The notes beneath the pieces are model-generated. The model was given only the letters and a program-made list of their open reading frames with translations, had not been told where the DNA came from and did not search any database. The position numbers and the translations under genes were made by a program. This document shows, piece by piece, positions 16,934 to 26,373 of a stretch of 64,000 bases of DNA. The DNA lies in contig CALUZO010000010.1 of assembly GCA_944325305.1 (NCBI GenBank), positions 62,001-126,000 of the forward strand, given 5' to 3'. The first letter of the stretch is position 1; each line of letters starts with the position of its first letter. This stretch comes from an uncultured Rikenellaceae bacterium (GTDB taxonomy: Bacteria; Bacteroidota; Bacteroidia; Bacteroidales; Rikenellaceae).

Positions 16934-19900
16934 ATGAACATAAAAAAAACAATACACGAATTACTGAATGAACGGATACTGGTGCTCGACGGCGGACTCG
17001 GCACGATGATACAGGGTTACGGACTTGCCGAGAGCGATTTCCGTGGAGAACGTTTTGCAGAATGGGAGGTCCCGTTGAAAGGATGCAACGACATGTTGGT
17101 GCTGACGGCTCCCGACGCCATACGCCGCATACATGAGGCCTATCTCATAGCTGGTGCCGACATAATATCCACCGATACGTTCAACGCCACGGCAGTATCG
17201 CTCGCCGACTACAAACTCCAGGAGTACGTTTACGAGATAAACTCCGAAGCTGCACGGATCGCCCGTTCGGTCGCGGACGAATACACGATGAAGAATCTCT
17301 CCAAACCACGTTTCGTGGCGGGTTCGATGGGTCCGACAAGCCGCACGGCCTCCATGTCGGCCGATGTGTCCGATCCCGGAGCACGCGACATAACTTTCGA
17401 CGATCTCGTCTATAATTATAGCGAACAGGTACGCGGTCTTCTGGACGGCGGGGCCGACATACTGCTCGTCGAGACCATTTTCGACACTTTGAATGCAAAA
17501 GCCGCCGTTTTCGCCATCGACCGTGAATGCGCAATGCGCGGTTTGCGGGTACCGGTCATGATCTCCGCCACACTCGCCGATGCCAGCGGGCGTACGCTTT
17601 CCGGCCAGACCATAGAGGCATTCTACGCTTCGATGAAACATGCGCGGCCACTCAGCATCGGACTTAATTGCGCCTACGGAGCCAAACAGATACGACCTTA
17701 TCTCGAACGCCTGGCAGCAATATCGGAATTCGCAGTTTCATCCCACCCGAACGCCGGACTTCCCAACGTCATGGGCGGATACGACGAAACTCCTGAAATG
17801 ATGGCCGCCGACGTGGAAGAATTTCTGAAAGAAGGACTCCTGAATATAATCGGAGGATGCTGCGGCACCACACCGGCACACATCGGAGCCATAGCGCGAG
17901 TTGCACGCAATTACAAACCGCGTCCCGCTCCCGTCGACAGGCACGAAACCGTTCTCAGCGGTCTCGAGCCTCTCACGGTCACCACCGATGCCAATTTCAT
18001 CAACATAGGGGAACGCACCAACGTTGCAGGTTCGGCCAAATTCGCGAGACTCGTGCGCGACGGCCAGTGGGAAGAGGCACTCTCCATAGCGCGCGAACAG
18101 GTCGAAGCCGGTGCCCAGATCGTCGACGTCTGCATGGACGACGGACTTATCGACGGAGTGCAGGCCATGACCAGATTCCTGAACCTCGCCATGGCTGAAC
18201 CGGAAATATCCCGCGTACCGTTCATGATAGACTCATCGTCGTGGGAGGTGCTGGAGGCAGGACTCAAATGCGTACAGGGCAAAAGCATAGTCAACTCCAT
18301 ATCGCTCAAGGAGGGCGAGGCGGAATTTATCCGCAAGGCGGGACTTGTGCGTGAGTACGGCGCGGCTGCAGTCGTAATGCTGTTCGACGAAAAAGGTCAG
18401 GCCGACACCTATGCACGCAAAATCGAAGTCGCCGGCCGCGCCTATAAAATATTGACCGAAAACGGATTCCCGGCCGAAGATATAATCTTCGACCCCAATG
18501 TTCTGGCCGTAGCGACCGGGATAGAGGAACACGACAACTACGGTGCGGACTTTATCGAAGCCGTCAGGTGGATCAAGCAGAATCTGCCATACGCAAAGGT
18601 AAGCGGCGGCATCAGCAACCTGTCGTTTTCGTTCAGGGGCAACAACAAGGTCCGCGAAGCCATGCATTCCGTATTCCTTTACCACGCCATAGCGGCCGGA
18701 CTGGATATGGGTATAGTAAATCCGGCCATGCTGCAGGTTTACTCCGAGATAGAGCCGGAATTGCTTGAGCTTACTGAAGATGTCGTTCTCAACCGCCGAC
18801 CCGATGCCGGAGACAGGCTCGCCGAATACGCAGAGCGTATCAAAAAAGAGACAGATACGGGACCAGCCAAACACGACACAGCAAAGTGGCGTGAAGGCAG
18901 CCTCGAAGAGCGGCTCTCTTATGCGATGACAAAAGGAGTCACGGATTTCGTCGAAGAGGATATAATGGAAGCCTACCGTCACGAGAGAACGCCGCTGGGT
19001 GTCATAGACAATATGCTGATGCCCGTCATGGACAACATAGGCAAACTGTTCGGCGAAGGCAAGATGTTCCTGCCCCAGGTGGTAAAGAGCGCGAGGGTGA
19101 TGAAAAAGGCCGTAGGCGTGCTGACCCCTTACATAGAACAGAGTGCGGAAGATGTCGTCGGACAGGCGGGCAAAGTCCTTATCGCAACCGTAAAAGGCGA
19201 CGTGCACGACATCGGAAAAAACATCGTTTCGGTAGTGATGTCCTGCAACGGATACTTAGTCAAGGATCTTGGGGTCATGGTCGATACGCAGGAGATAGCC
19301 GACACCGCCCAACAATGGGGTGCCGATGCAGTCGGTCTGAGCGGACTCATTTCACCTTCGCTCGTCGAAATGACCAAGGTCGTTGAAGAGTTCGAACGAA
19401 GAGGGATGAAAGTACCCGTAATAATCGGTGGCGCCACAACCTCCGCACTGCACACCGCCGTGAAGATAGCCCCTGCATATTCGGGTCTCGTAATACACAG
19501 CCGCGACGCTTCGGAGAACATCACGATACTTAACCGGCTGTTCGGAGAGGACAGTGAGAGATATGCCCGCGAACACCGGGCAAAACAGGAGAATCTGCGA
19601 GCTCAATTCGAACAACATGCGGCTGGGAGAGGTTACGTGTCGCTCGAAACCGCACGCCGTAACAAATATGCGAAACAAGCGTCACAAGTCATAACCCCCG
19701 ACCAAACCGGGCAAGTCGTATTTAAGGATTATCCCATAGCGGAAGCCGCCAAATACATCGACTGGAACTTCTTCTTTCCGGCATGGGGACTTAAAGGCAG
19801 GTACCCCGACCTGCTCGACTCCACAGACAAAGGCGAGGAGGCTCGCAAGCTGCTGGCCGATGCACGACAAATGCTCGAAGAGATCGAACACAGAAAACTT

Positions 19901-20581
19901 CTACAACTCAACGGTGTTGTCGGCATTTATCCCGCCTCGTCGGACGGAGACGACATAGTAGTCACGGCACCAGACGGCAAAAAAATCAGATTTGCCCAGC
20001 TACGCAACCAGGAAGGTCAGCAAAAACACAACCTTTCACTCGCCGATTTCATCATGCCGCATGGTTCAGGGACAGAAGACTACATATGCGTTTTTACCGT
20101 AACCGCAGGCATAGGACTCGATACACTGACCGCCTCGTACCGTGAAGATGGCGACGACTACAAAGCGATAATGGCAAAACTGCTCGCCGACCGTCTGGCC
20201 GAAGCATTCGCCGAAGCGATCCACAAGTTCGTACGTCAGGTTTTGTGGGGTTATGAAAAAGAAGGCATGAATGTCGCCGATATTCTGGATGGCAAATACC
20301 AGGGAATCCGCGCCGTCTTCGGATACCCGGCATGTCCCGACCATTCGCTCAAACGCGAAGCATTTGAACTCCTCGGTGCCGAAGCAGCTACGGGCATGAG
20401 GCTGACAGACAATTACATGATAGATCCAGGGGAATCGTTGTGCGGAGTGATCCTGCCGGGCAGCGAAGCCTGTTATTTCGATGTGGGACGCATCGACGAC
20501 TCCCAACTCGAAGATTACGCGGCAAGACGCGGAATGAGCACAGAGCAGGTGGCATCGCTTATTCCACGAAACATCAAATAA
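16934..20581 (+). CDS. metH: Cobalamin-dependent methionine synthase
   Basis: MetH transfers the methyl group of 5-methyltetrahydrofolate to homocysteine via methylcobalamin. The 1215-residue protein (E. coli 1227) has all four modules. The homocysteine-binding barrel carries zinc-ligand cysteines in GLNCAYG (about 243) and [10 protein letters not shown] (about 309). The pterin-binding barrel starts with [17 protein letters not shown]. The cobalamin domain holds the cofactor histidine in [10 protein letters not shown] (about 756). The C-terminal AdoMet reactivation domain contains GYPACPDHS and [10 protein letters not shown]. It is followed after 25 nt by metF, so one transcript supplies both the enzyme and its methyl donor. 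I see no cobalamin riboswitch upstream. Confidence 0.98.
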   Translation: MNIKKTIHELLNERILVLDGGLGTMIQGYGLAESDFRGERFAEWEVPLKGCNDMLVLTAPDAIRRIHEAYLIAGADIISTDTFNATAVSLADYKLQEYVYEINSEAARIARSVADEYTMKNLSKPRFVAGSMGPTSRTASMSADVSDPGARDITFDDLVYNYSEQVRGLLDGGADILLVETIFDTLNAKAAVFAIDRECAMRGLRVPVMISATLADASGRTLSGQTIEAFYASMKHARPLSIGLNCAYGAKQIRPYLERLAAISEFAVSSHPNAGLPNVMGGYDETPEMMAADVEEFLKEGLLNIIGGCCGTTPAHIGAIARVARNYKPRPAPVDRHETVLSGLEPLTVTTDANFINIGERTNVAGSAKFARLVRDGQWEEALSIAREQVEAGAQIVDVCMDDGLIDGVQAMTRFLNLAMAEPEISRVPFMIDSSSWEVLEAGLKCVQGKSIVNSISLKEGEAEFIRKAGLVREYGAAAVVMLFDEKGQADTYARKIEVAGRAYKILTENGFPAEDIIFDPNVLAVATGIEEHDNYGADFIEAVRWIKQNLPYAKVSGGISNLSFSFRGNNKVREAMHSVFLYHAIAAGLDMGIVNPAMLQVYSEIEPELLELTEDVVLNRRPDAGDRLAEYAERIKKETDTGPAKHDTAKWREGSLEERLSYAMTKGVTDFVEEDIMEAYRHERTPLGVIDNMLMPVMDNIGKLFGEGKMFLPQVVKSARVMKKAVGVLTPYIEQSAEDVVGQAGKVLIATVKGDVHDIGKNIVSVVMSCNGYLVKDLGVMVDTQEIADTAQQWGADAVGLSGLISPSLVEMTKVVEEFERRGMKVPVIIGGATTSALHTAVKIAPAYSGLVIHSRDASENITILNRLFGEDSERYAREHRAKQENLRAQFEQHAAGRGYVSLETARRNKYAKQASQVITPDQTGQVVFKDYPIAEAAKYIDWNFFFPAWGLKGRYPDLLDSTDKGEEARKLLADARQMLEEIEHRKLLQLNGVVGIYPASSDGDDIVVTAPDGKKIRFAQLRNQEGQQKHNLSLADFIMPHGSGTEDYICVFTVTAGIGLDTLTASYREDGDDYKAIMAKLLADRLAEAFAEAIHKFVRQVLWGYEKEGMNVADILDGKYQGIRAVFGYPACPDHSLKREAFELLGAEAATGMRLTDNYMIDPGESLCGVILPGSEACYFDVGRIDDSQLEDYAARRGMSTEQVASLIPRNIK

Positions 20582-20606
20582 CTACAAAATAATACTTTAG
20601 GAAACA

Positions 20607-21569
20607 ATGCAGGTCATAGATATCATAAACCAAGCGACAGAAGATGGCAAAACGCGTTTTGCATTCGAACTGCTGCCGCCGCTCAAAGGCGCTGGCGTAA
20701 GCGGAGTATTCGAGGCCATCGATCCACTCATAGAGTTCGACCCGGCCTATATCAACGTTACGTACCATCGCGAAGATGTGAAATACGTTGAGCGGGAAGA
20801 CGGTCTGCTGGAAAAACGCATCGTACGCCGCAGACCCGGCACCGTAGGCATCTCCGCCGCCATCATGAAACGTTACGGAGTGGAAGTGGTTCCCCACCTT
20901 ATCTGCGGCGGCATGTCGAAGTACGACATCGAGGACGCTCTTATCGACATGGACTTTCTCGGGATACACAACGTGCTGGCTCTCAGAGGGGATAATCTTC
21001 GCGGCGAACACGTATTCCGTCCCCACCCCGACGGCCATCGCAACGCCACCGAACTGGTACGCCAGATTGCCAACATGAACCGCGGCATCTTCATCGACCA
21101 CGAAGTGGAAGTTTGCATACATTCCAAATTCTGTATCGGCGTAGCCGGATACCCGGAGAAGCATGCCGAAGCAGCCAACCGCGAAACAGGACTTAAATAC
21201 CTGAAGGCAAAAGTGGATGCCGGAGCAAGTTACATCGTCACGCAGATGAGTTTCGACAACAGCAAAATATTCGATTTCATACGTGACTGCCGCGAGATGG
21301 GCATCAACGTACCGATCATACCGGGCATCAAACCGTTCTCGACCAACGCGCAACTCTCCATGTTGCCACAGGTGTTCCACGTCGACCTGCCCCAGGAGTT
21401 GGTAACCGAGGTTGAGAAATGCAAAGATAACGGACAAGTGCGCGAAGTCGGCGTTGAATGGGCCATTGCCCAGGCCAGGGAGCTGAAAAAAGCCGGAGTC
21501 CCCGTATTGCATTTCTACACGATGGGCAAGACCGACAACATGCAAAAGATAGCGCGCGCAATATTTTGA
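20607..21569 (+). CDS. metF: 5,10-methylenetetrahydrofolate reductase
   Basis: MetF is the FAD enzyme that reduces 5,10-methylene- to 5-methyltetrahydrofolate, the methyl donor for MetH. The 320-residue TIM barrel shows TRFAFELLPP (the catalytic glutamate region), YINVTYHRED, VVPHLICGG, NVLALRGDN and QMSFDN. A histidine-rich insertion near residue 140 (HVFRPHPDGHRNATEL) replaces the compact loop of the E. coli enzyme, as is common in this phylum. The gene lies 25 nt after metH and is almost certainly in the same operon. Confidence 0.97.
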   Translation: MQVIDIINQATEDGKTRFAFELLPPLKGAGVSGVFEAIDPLIEFDPAYINVTYHREDVKYVEREDGLLEKRIVRRRPGTVGISAAIMKRYGVEVVPHLICGGMSKYDIEDALIDMDFLGIHNVLALRGDNLRGEHVFRPHPDGHRNATELVRQIANMNRGIFIDHEVEVCIHSKFCIGVAGYPEKHAEAANRETGLKYLKAKVDAGASYIVTQMSFDNSKIFDFIRDCREMGINVPIIPGIKPFSTNAQLSMLPQVFHVDLPQELVTEVEKCKDNGQVREVGVEWAIAQARELKKAGVPVLHFYTMGKTDNMQKIARAIF

Positions 21570-21628
21570 TTGCACAGCGCACAATCAACGGCCCGGCACA
21601 GGCAGGAATATAACAAATCAGAGGCAAG

Positions 21629-22807
21629 ATGGACAAAGCGGAAATACGGCAGGAAGCGGCTTCGGCAGCAGCCAGTGCGGTCGAATACCGAAGACATTTA
21701 CATAAATATCCGGAGCTCTCTTTCAAAGAGGAGGCTACGGGACAATACGTGGCCGGCATACTCGAAGCCAACGGTATCGGTTTCCGGAAGATTGCCGGAA
21801 CCGGCATCCTGGCCAAGATCGAAGGCCGGGGCGACCTCAAAAACGCTGTCGTACTCCGTGCCGATATGGATGCTCTTCCCGTCCACGAAGCCACAGGTCT
21901 TGAATTCGCATCGTGCAACGAAGGCGTCATGCATGCCTGCGGACACGACATGCACACGGCAGCTCTGCTCGCCGCACTCACCGTTATCAACAGACACAAG
22001 AAACAGATAGAAGGCACAATATTCGGACTTTTCCAGCCAGGCGAAGAGATAAATCCCGGAGGAGCCTCTCTCGTTCTTAAAGAAAAACCGTTCGACGGAT
22101 ACACTGTACGCGCAGTCATAGGCGAACACGTAGACCCTGATCTGCCTACCGGAGTCTTCGGATTCCGCGAAGGCAAGTACATGGCCTCGAGCGACGAGGT
22201 ACGCATCACGGTAAGCGGCGAAGGTGGCCATGCCGCCATGCCCCACAGGCTCAAAGATCCCGTGGTAGCGGCAGCGGCTATCGTAACGTCGCTGCAACAG
22301 GTAGTCAGCCGAAACGCCAATCCCGACATCCCTACCGTACTTTCGATCGGGCGAATCATAGCCGACGGTTCGACCAATGTCATTCCCGACAGCGTGTTCA
22401 TGGCCGGCACATTCCGCACCTTCGACGAGGAGTGGCGCGCACAAGCAAAAAAACACATACGGCGTATTGCCGAATCGACCGCCAGTGCCTACGGTGTCGA
22501 TGCATCTGTGAATATAAGCAAGGGGTTCCCGAGCGTGGTGAACAATACGGAGCTAACACGCAAGGTGTCGGAACTTATTTCCGCAACGTTCGGGAATGAC
22601 GCCGTAGTCAAACTCGCCCTGCGCCCGACAGCCGAGGACTTCGGATTCTATACCCAACTTTATCCGTCGCTTTTCTACCGGTTCGGCGTAGGCGGGAAAC
22701 CCGGGAGCCGAAACGCAGGCAGGCTGCATACGGCACAATTCGATCCAGATGAAAACGCGCTCGAATACGCCATAACCGGACTGTTGACAATCGCATTCGG
22801 CATCTGA
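21629..22807 (+). CDS. M20 family metallo-amidohydrolase
   Basis: This 392-residue cytoplasmic di-metal hydrolase belongs to the M20D (hippurate hydrolase / N-acyl-amino-acid amidohydrolase) group. Metal-binding motifs are present: VLRADMDALPV, ACGHDMHTA, PGEEINPGGA, and the dimerisation-domain GEGGHAAMPH. The final metal ligand region is around TAEDFGFYTQ. Family members remove acyl groups from amino acids such as hippurate or N-acetyl-cysteine; the substrate cannot be called. It lies 59 nt after metF, so it may be the last gene of the metH operon. Confidence 0.93.
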   Translation: MDKAEIRQEAASAAASAVEYRRHLHKYPELSFKEEATGQYVAGILEANGIGFRKIAGTGILAKIEGRGDLKNAVVLRADMDALPVHEATGLEFASCNEGVMHACGHDMHTAALLAALTVINRHKKQIEGTIFGLFQPGEEINPGGASLVLKEKPFDGYTVRAVIGEHVDPDLPTGVFGFREGKYMASSDEVRITVSGEGGHAAMPHRLKDPVVAAAAIVTSLQQVVSRNANPDIPTVLSIGRIIADGSTNVIPDSVFMAGTFRTFDEEWRAQAKKHIRRIAESTASAYGVDASVNISKGFPSVVNNTELTRKVSELISATFGNDAVVKLALRPTAEDFGFYTQLYPSLFYRFGVGGKPGSRNAGRLHTAQFDPDENALEYAITGLLTIAFGI

Positions 22808-22929
22808 CATTCCACCGCGGCTATCAAAATAAAAAATGCCAGATCACGACTGACCGGGTAAATGTTGGTATCTTTTTTGCGTCAAGCAATAACAGGTCAA
22901 ACCAGATCAAAACCGTAAATATTGCTATC

Positions 22930-23142
22930 ATGACAGAAAAGAAAAAATGTAAATGTTCCGGGAAAAGCGTGCCTGTGCCTCAAGACTCCGACATGCCCAG
23001 AAACCTGGAAACCGAAACAATGATTACCCCTGACGATTTTGGGAAGATACACGACAAGGATGGGAAAGTGAGTAAAAAATCTGTCGAGGAATCGGTCGTA
23101 ATGACCAATCCCGACGTTGACAGCATGGAGAGCAGAGGGTAG
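22930..23142 (+). CDS. Small lysine-rich protein with a CxC motif, unknown function
   Basis: This is a 70-residue hydrophilic protein that I do not recognise. It opens with MTEKKKCKCSGKSV, giving a Lys-rich tip with two cysteines (CKC) that could bind a metal. The rest is acidic, Met- and Asp-rich and probably disordered (MITPDDFGKIHDKDGKVSKK). There is no signal peptide and no hydrophobic segment. It is a stand-alone gene with a near-perfect terminator 22 nt after its stop, which supports it being real and independently expressed. Confidence 0.65.
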   Translation: MTEKKKCKCSGKSVPVPQDSDMPRNLETETMITPDDFGKIHDKDGKVSKKSVEESVVMTNPDVDSMESRG

Positions 23143-23164
23143 CTGCCTCTCCTACAAGTCCAGG

Positions 23165-23205
23165 AAAAAATACGGAACGGCAATTAATGCCGTTCCGTAT
23201 TTTTT
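23165..23205. terminator. Strong terminator with A/T flanks
   Basis: AAAAAA, then TACGGAACGGCA with a 5-nt loop and TGCCGTTCCGTA, then TTTTTT give an 18-bp perfect stem. It ends the small CxC-protein gene and could act on both strands. Confidence 0.9.
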
Positions 23206-23393
23206 CCCCCTGCAGAACCGTCTCCTGCTTCTGTTCCCACAATATCAAAGACAAACTCTGTCATTTGCCTCACGCACATCCCACCCCTGCTGCACTCATG
23301 ACAATACAGAGGATTCCGACCGCCACATGCGGCATCAAAGAACTCCGCACGATAAAAAACATTACGTTCTTAAATTTATTTAGAAAATAGTTG

Positions 23394-23401
23394 TAATTTT
23401 G
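23394..23401 (+). promoter_or_regulatory. Probable -7 box for phosphofructokinase
   Basis: TAATTTTG matches TAnnTTTG exactly and lies 48 nt before the ATG at 23450. Confidence 0.5.
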
Positions 23402-23449
23402 TAACCGTTCGATTTTAAAAAATTCCGAATCAATAATATAACTCAGACT

Positions 23450-24682
23450 ATGAAAGACGCAATCGCAATTCTTACCGGCGGTGGACCGGCGCCAGGTATG
23501 AACACTGTCGTAGGCAGTGTGGCAAAAACTTTCCTTAACAAAGGTTACCGTGTAATCGGTCTTCACGCAGGCTATTCAGGCCTCTTCAGCAAAGAAGCAC
23601 GTACGGTAGATATCGACTTCATGTTGGCCGACGACATTTTCAACCGCGGCGGATCGTATCTCCAGATGAGCCGTTTCAAACCGACCGACAAGGATTTCGA
23701 AGAAAACTTCAACCTCGAGTTCTTTACCAAAAACAATATCAAACTTCTGGTAACTGTCGGCGGCGACGACACTGCCTCGACAGCAAACCGCATCGCGAAA
23801 TTCCTCGCCGCCAAGAAGTATCCGATAGCCAACATCCACGTTCCGAAAACCATCGACAACGACCTTCCGCTTCCGGGCGGTCACCCGACCTTCGGCTACC
23901 AGTCGGCACTCGACAAAGGTGCCACCATCGGCCGTACTGTATATGTCGATGCACGTACCAGCGGCAACTGGTTCGTTCTGGCAGCAATGGGTCGCAGCGC
24001 CGGACACCTTGCGTTCGGTATCGGCGAAGCATGCCACTACCCGATGATAGTTATCCCGGAAATGTTCAACAAAACCGAGATTACCATCGACAAAATCGTG
24101 AACATGGTCGTATCGTCCATCATCAAACGTAAAATCATGGGCATGGATTACGGTGCCGCCATCATCTCGGAAGGGGTGTTCCACGAACTCAGCGATGAAG
24201 AAATCCGCAAGTCCGGAGTCTCCTTCTCATTCGACGACCACGGTCATCCGGAACTCGGCAAAGTATCCAAAGCTCACATCTTCAACGAAATGCTCGAAAA
24301 GAAGTTGAAAGAGCTCGGTATTAAGGTAAAATCGCGTCCGGTCGAAATCGGTTACGAAGTGCGTTGCAACACTCCGGTAGCTTATGACCTGGTATACTGC
24401 TCGGAACTCGGCATGGGTGTCTACAAGCTCTTCAAGGAAGGCAACACCGGCTGCATGGTATTCGTTAACGATGCAGGAGAAGTCTCAACTCTCCGTCTGG
24501 CCGATCTTCAAGATCCTGCGACAGGCAAGATTCCGCCTCGTTTGGTGAACATCAATACCGACAGCTTCAAGGCCGTAATAGACAACATACTGTGCTACAT
24601 TACGCCGGCCGATTACGAAGCAGCAAAAAAATATGTCAAGGATCCAGAAACTTACGATTTCAACAAGATTCTGAACTGGTAA
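23450..24682 (+). CDS. 6-phosphofructokinase, predicted pyrophosphate-dependent
   Basis: This 410-residue glycolytic enzyme phosphorylates fructose 6-phosphate. The N-terminal loop reads ILTGGGPAPGMN. Two positions point to PPi rather than ATP as donor: VTVGGDDTAS has Asp where ATP enzymes have Gly (GGDGS), and VPKTIDND has Lys where ATP enzymes have Gly (PGTIDND). The substrate-binding stretch MGRSAGHLAFGI is intact. PPi-dependent enzymes work reversibly and save ATP, which suits fermentative gut Bacteroidota. The codons look uniform, as in highly expressed genes. Its own promoter box and terminator make it monocistronic. Confidence 0.92.
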   Translation: MKDAIAILTGGGPAPGMNTVVGSVAKTFLNKGYRVIGLHAGYSGLFSKEARTVDIDFMLADDIFNRGGSYLQMSRFKPTDKDFEENFNLEFFTKNNIKLLVTVGGDDTASTANRIAKFLAAKKYPIANIHVPKTIDNDLPLPGGHPTFGYQSALDKGATIGRTVYVDARTSGNWFVLAAMGRSAGHLAFGIGEACHYPMIVIPEMFNKTEITIDKIVNMVVSSIIKRKIMGMDYGAAIISEGVFHELSDEEIRKSGVSFSFDDHGHPELGKVSKAHIFNEMLEKKLKELGIKVKSRPVEIGYEVRCNTPVAYDLVYCSELGMGVYKLFKEGNTGCMVFVNDAGEVSTLRLADLQDPATGKIPPRLVNINTDSFKAVIDNILCYITPADYEAAKKYVKDPETYDFNKILNW

Positions 24683-24703
24683 GACAAAGAATACCGCATC
24701 CAT

Positions 24704-24736
24704 AAAAGCCGCCGGTTCTGACGGCGGCTTTTATTA
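24704..24736 (+). terminator. Terminator after phosphofructokinase
   Basis: AAAAGCCGCCG and CGGCGGCTTTT arms with a 7-nt loop are followed by ATTAT. It lies about 21 nt past the stop. Confidence 0.9.
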
Positions 24737-24740
24737 TGAA

Positions 24741-24771
24741 TTTGCGATTCAAACAATAATTACTATTTTTA
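24741..24771 (+). promoter_or_regulatory. Promoter for the DUF975 gene
   Basis: TTTG (24741-24744), a 19-nt spacer and TATTTTTA (24764-24771) give a -33/-7 pair with one mismatch to the Bacteroidota consensus, 40 nt before the ATG. Confidence 0.55.
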
Positions 24772-24811
24772 TACCATTCTTTCCACTCACAAAGTCACAA
24801 AACGTAACCAA

Positions 24812-25444
24812 ATGAAAGATTCATTCAGACCGAAAATATTCCGTCTCAAAGCAAGAACAGCACTCCGAGGGAAATGGGGAATGTCCGCTTTAATATTTTT
24901 TGTATATTTTGTTATTGCAATCCTGGTCCAGTTACTTGTCTCCGTTATCCCGTTCGGTTCTATCGCGGCAAGCATCCTGTTCTCATCGGTAATAGGCTGG
25001 GGTGTCTATTTTCTTTTTCTCGATGTCTCGAACGGAGACGATGCCAAGTTGGATGGAATGTTCGAACCCTTCAAAAACTATGGCAGATACGTAGGCGGGA
25101 CGGCACTCACCTTTCTTTATACATTTCTCTGGATGCTGTTGTTGATCGTTCCGGGGATCATCAAAAGCTATTCATACAGCCAGACCCCATTGCTGATGCG
25201 CGAAAATCCGGAACTCGGAGCTGAGCAGGCTATCCAACTCAGCATGAAGATGATGAAGGGACATAAATGGGAGCTTTTCCTGCTCGATCTGAGTTTTATA
25301 GGCTGGGCGCTTCTCTGTATACCGACCCTCTTTATAGGATATTACTGGCTCGGGCCTTACATAATAACGGCACGTGCGGAATTCTATAAAGAACTTAAGA
25401 AGGAGTGGGAAAGCCGCCAGGAACTCACCGAGGCGTCAGCGTAA
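24812..25444 (+). CDS. DUF975 family integral membrane protein
   Basis: This 210-residue polytopic inner-membrane protein of unknown function matches DUF975. It has the N-terminal amphipathic opening RLKARTALRGKWG, then hydrophobic segments from about residues 26-48, 52-70, 95-115 and 155-185. Between them lie the typical IIKSYSYSQTPLLMRENPELGAEQAI loop, whose conserved YSQ and LMRENP stretches identify the family, and MMKGHKWELFLLDLSFIGW. The C-terminus is a charged cytoplasmic tail. No function is established for the family. It is monocistronic, with a promoter and terminator of its own. Confidence 0.88.
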   Translation: MKDSFRPKIFRLKARTALRGKWGMSALIFFVYFVIAILVQLLVSVIPFGSIAASILFSSVIGWGVYFLFLDVSNGDDAKLDGMFEPFKNYGRYVGGTALTFLYTFLWMLLLIVPGIIKSYSYSQTPLLMRENPELGAEQAIQLSMKMMKGHKWELFLLDLSFIGWALLCIPTLFIGYYWLGPYIITARAEFYKELKKEWESRQELTEASA

Positions 25445-25464
25445 CGAACCATATCTGATAAAAC

Positions 25465-25497
25465 AAGGCACGCTATTGTTAGCGTGCCTTTATCTTT
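25465..25497 (+). terminator. Terminator after the DUF975 gene
   Basis: AAGGCACGCTA and TAGCGTGCCTT arms with a 4-nt loop are followed by TATCTTTTT. It lies between convergent genes and may also end the minus-strand exonuclease transcript. Confidence 0.88.
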
Positions 25498-25511
25498 TTA
25501 TGATGGGCGGA

Positions 25512-26255
25512 TCATTTCCGCTCCGGTTTTTCACTTATTTCCACATGCCCGTCCACCGATCCTCCGCCAATGCAGACAGAGTCGACCGGCTTCTTCCGGA
25601 TGCGTCTGCGCTTTTTCTTTACTACAGGCGCCGTATTTTCTTGCTCTACAACATTCTCCACCAACGGCCGTTTATCGGTCTGCATCAATATCTCGTACAT
25701 CCGCTGACAAACCCATGCATCAGTGGCAGCATACATCTGTTGTGCCGGAGTGAGGTTCGAGGCTTCCCAATTGCTCAGCCTCTGTGCCTTGGAGACCCGC
25801 TGCTGCAGAATGATACCTGCCATCTTACGCACACTCTTATCGGATATTCCCCAACTGGGAACCATGCTTTGAAGATCCGCAAACCCTTTGGGAGTGAAAT
25901 GCTTCAACTCCTGCAATGCTTTGATATCGTTTTTTATATCCGCCCCTATCTTGATGATTCCGCCATTCTCCAGCACCTTTATCAACGGTCTTGTAAGCGG
26001 CATTTTGCACAGTCGGAAAAGGTAACACACATCCGGAGTCGACAACTGCAACAGGGCCACCTTGTTAGATGCTCCAGGCCGAAAGGTGGGTCTGGTCTCG
26101 GTGTCGAAACCTATCGTAACGCACGAAAGAAGATCCTTGCACGCCTCTTCGGTCGCTTCGGCACCGTCCACTACGACAATCCTGCCACCGAACGCACACA
26201 CAGGCAATTCGGCAAGTTCCTCGTTTGTTATATTGGCGGCAAAGTTATTTTCCAT
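25512..26255 (-). CDS. RNase D-like 3'-5' exonuclease domain protein
   Basis: This 247-residue DEDD-superfamily exonuclease shows the three Exo motifs: TIGFDTETRPTF (Exo I, DxE), KIGADIKNDIKAL (Exo II, Asp), and QMYAATDAWVCQRMYE (Exo III of the DEDDy type, Tyr and Asp). Related proteins trim RNA or degrade DNA; the substrate is unknown. The family's usual HRDC domains are missing. The C-terminus instead ends in a basic stretch (VVKKKRRRIRKK) that could bind nucleic acid. I chose the ATG at 26255 rather than an upstream in-frame TTG. A TAACTTTG promoter box ends only 6 nt before this ATG, so the mRNA may be almost leaderless. Confidence 0.85.
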   Translation of the reverse strand: MENNFAANITNEELAELPVCAFGGRIVVVDGAEATEEACKDLLSCVTIGFDTETRPTFRPGASNKVALLQLSTPDVCYLFRLCKMPLTRPLIKVLENGGIIKIGADIKNDIKALQELKHFTPKGFADLQSMVPSWGISDKSVRKMAGIILQQRVSKAQRLSNWEASNLTPAQQMYAATDAWVCQRMYEILMQTDKRPLVENVVEQENTAPVVKKKRRRIRKKPVDSVCIGGGSVDGHVEISEKPERK

Positions 26256-26261
26256 CGGATG

Positions 26262-26269
26262 CAAAGTTA
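26262..26269 (-). promoter_or_regulatory. Probable -7 box abutting the exonuclease start
   Basis: The minus strand reads TAACTTTG, an exact TAnnTTTG match with only 6 nt between it and the ATG. No -33 TTTG is seen at the usual distance. Confidence 0.45.
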
Positions 26270-26373
26270 CTCTAATTACGCGAAAAAGTGACCATAAAAC
26301 GAGGATAACCCATATAATTCCGACGTCCGGCAGGCGCTCTTACGTCTGCAACCATGCCATGTCATTCCCTTCA

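Larger units (their letters stand above)
23143..23449. other. Intergenic region upstream of phosphofructokinase
   Basis: This ~307-bp stretch holds a terminator at 23165-23205 and the probable phosphofructokinase promoter box at 23394-23401. I see no gene in it. Confidence 0.6.

Noticed and set aside
16800..16934. Possible cobalamin or SAM riboswitch upstream of metH
   Set aside because: Only 25 nt separate the previous gene from metH and no B12-box-like sequence is visible.
18233..19207. 324-codon open frame on the minus strand
   Set aside because: It is antisense to metH and has no family signature.
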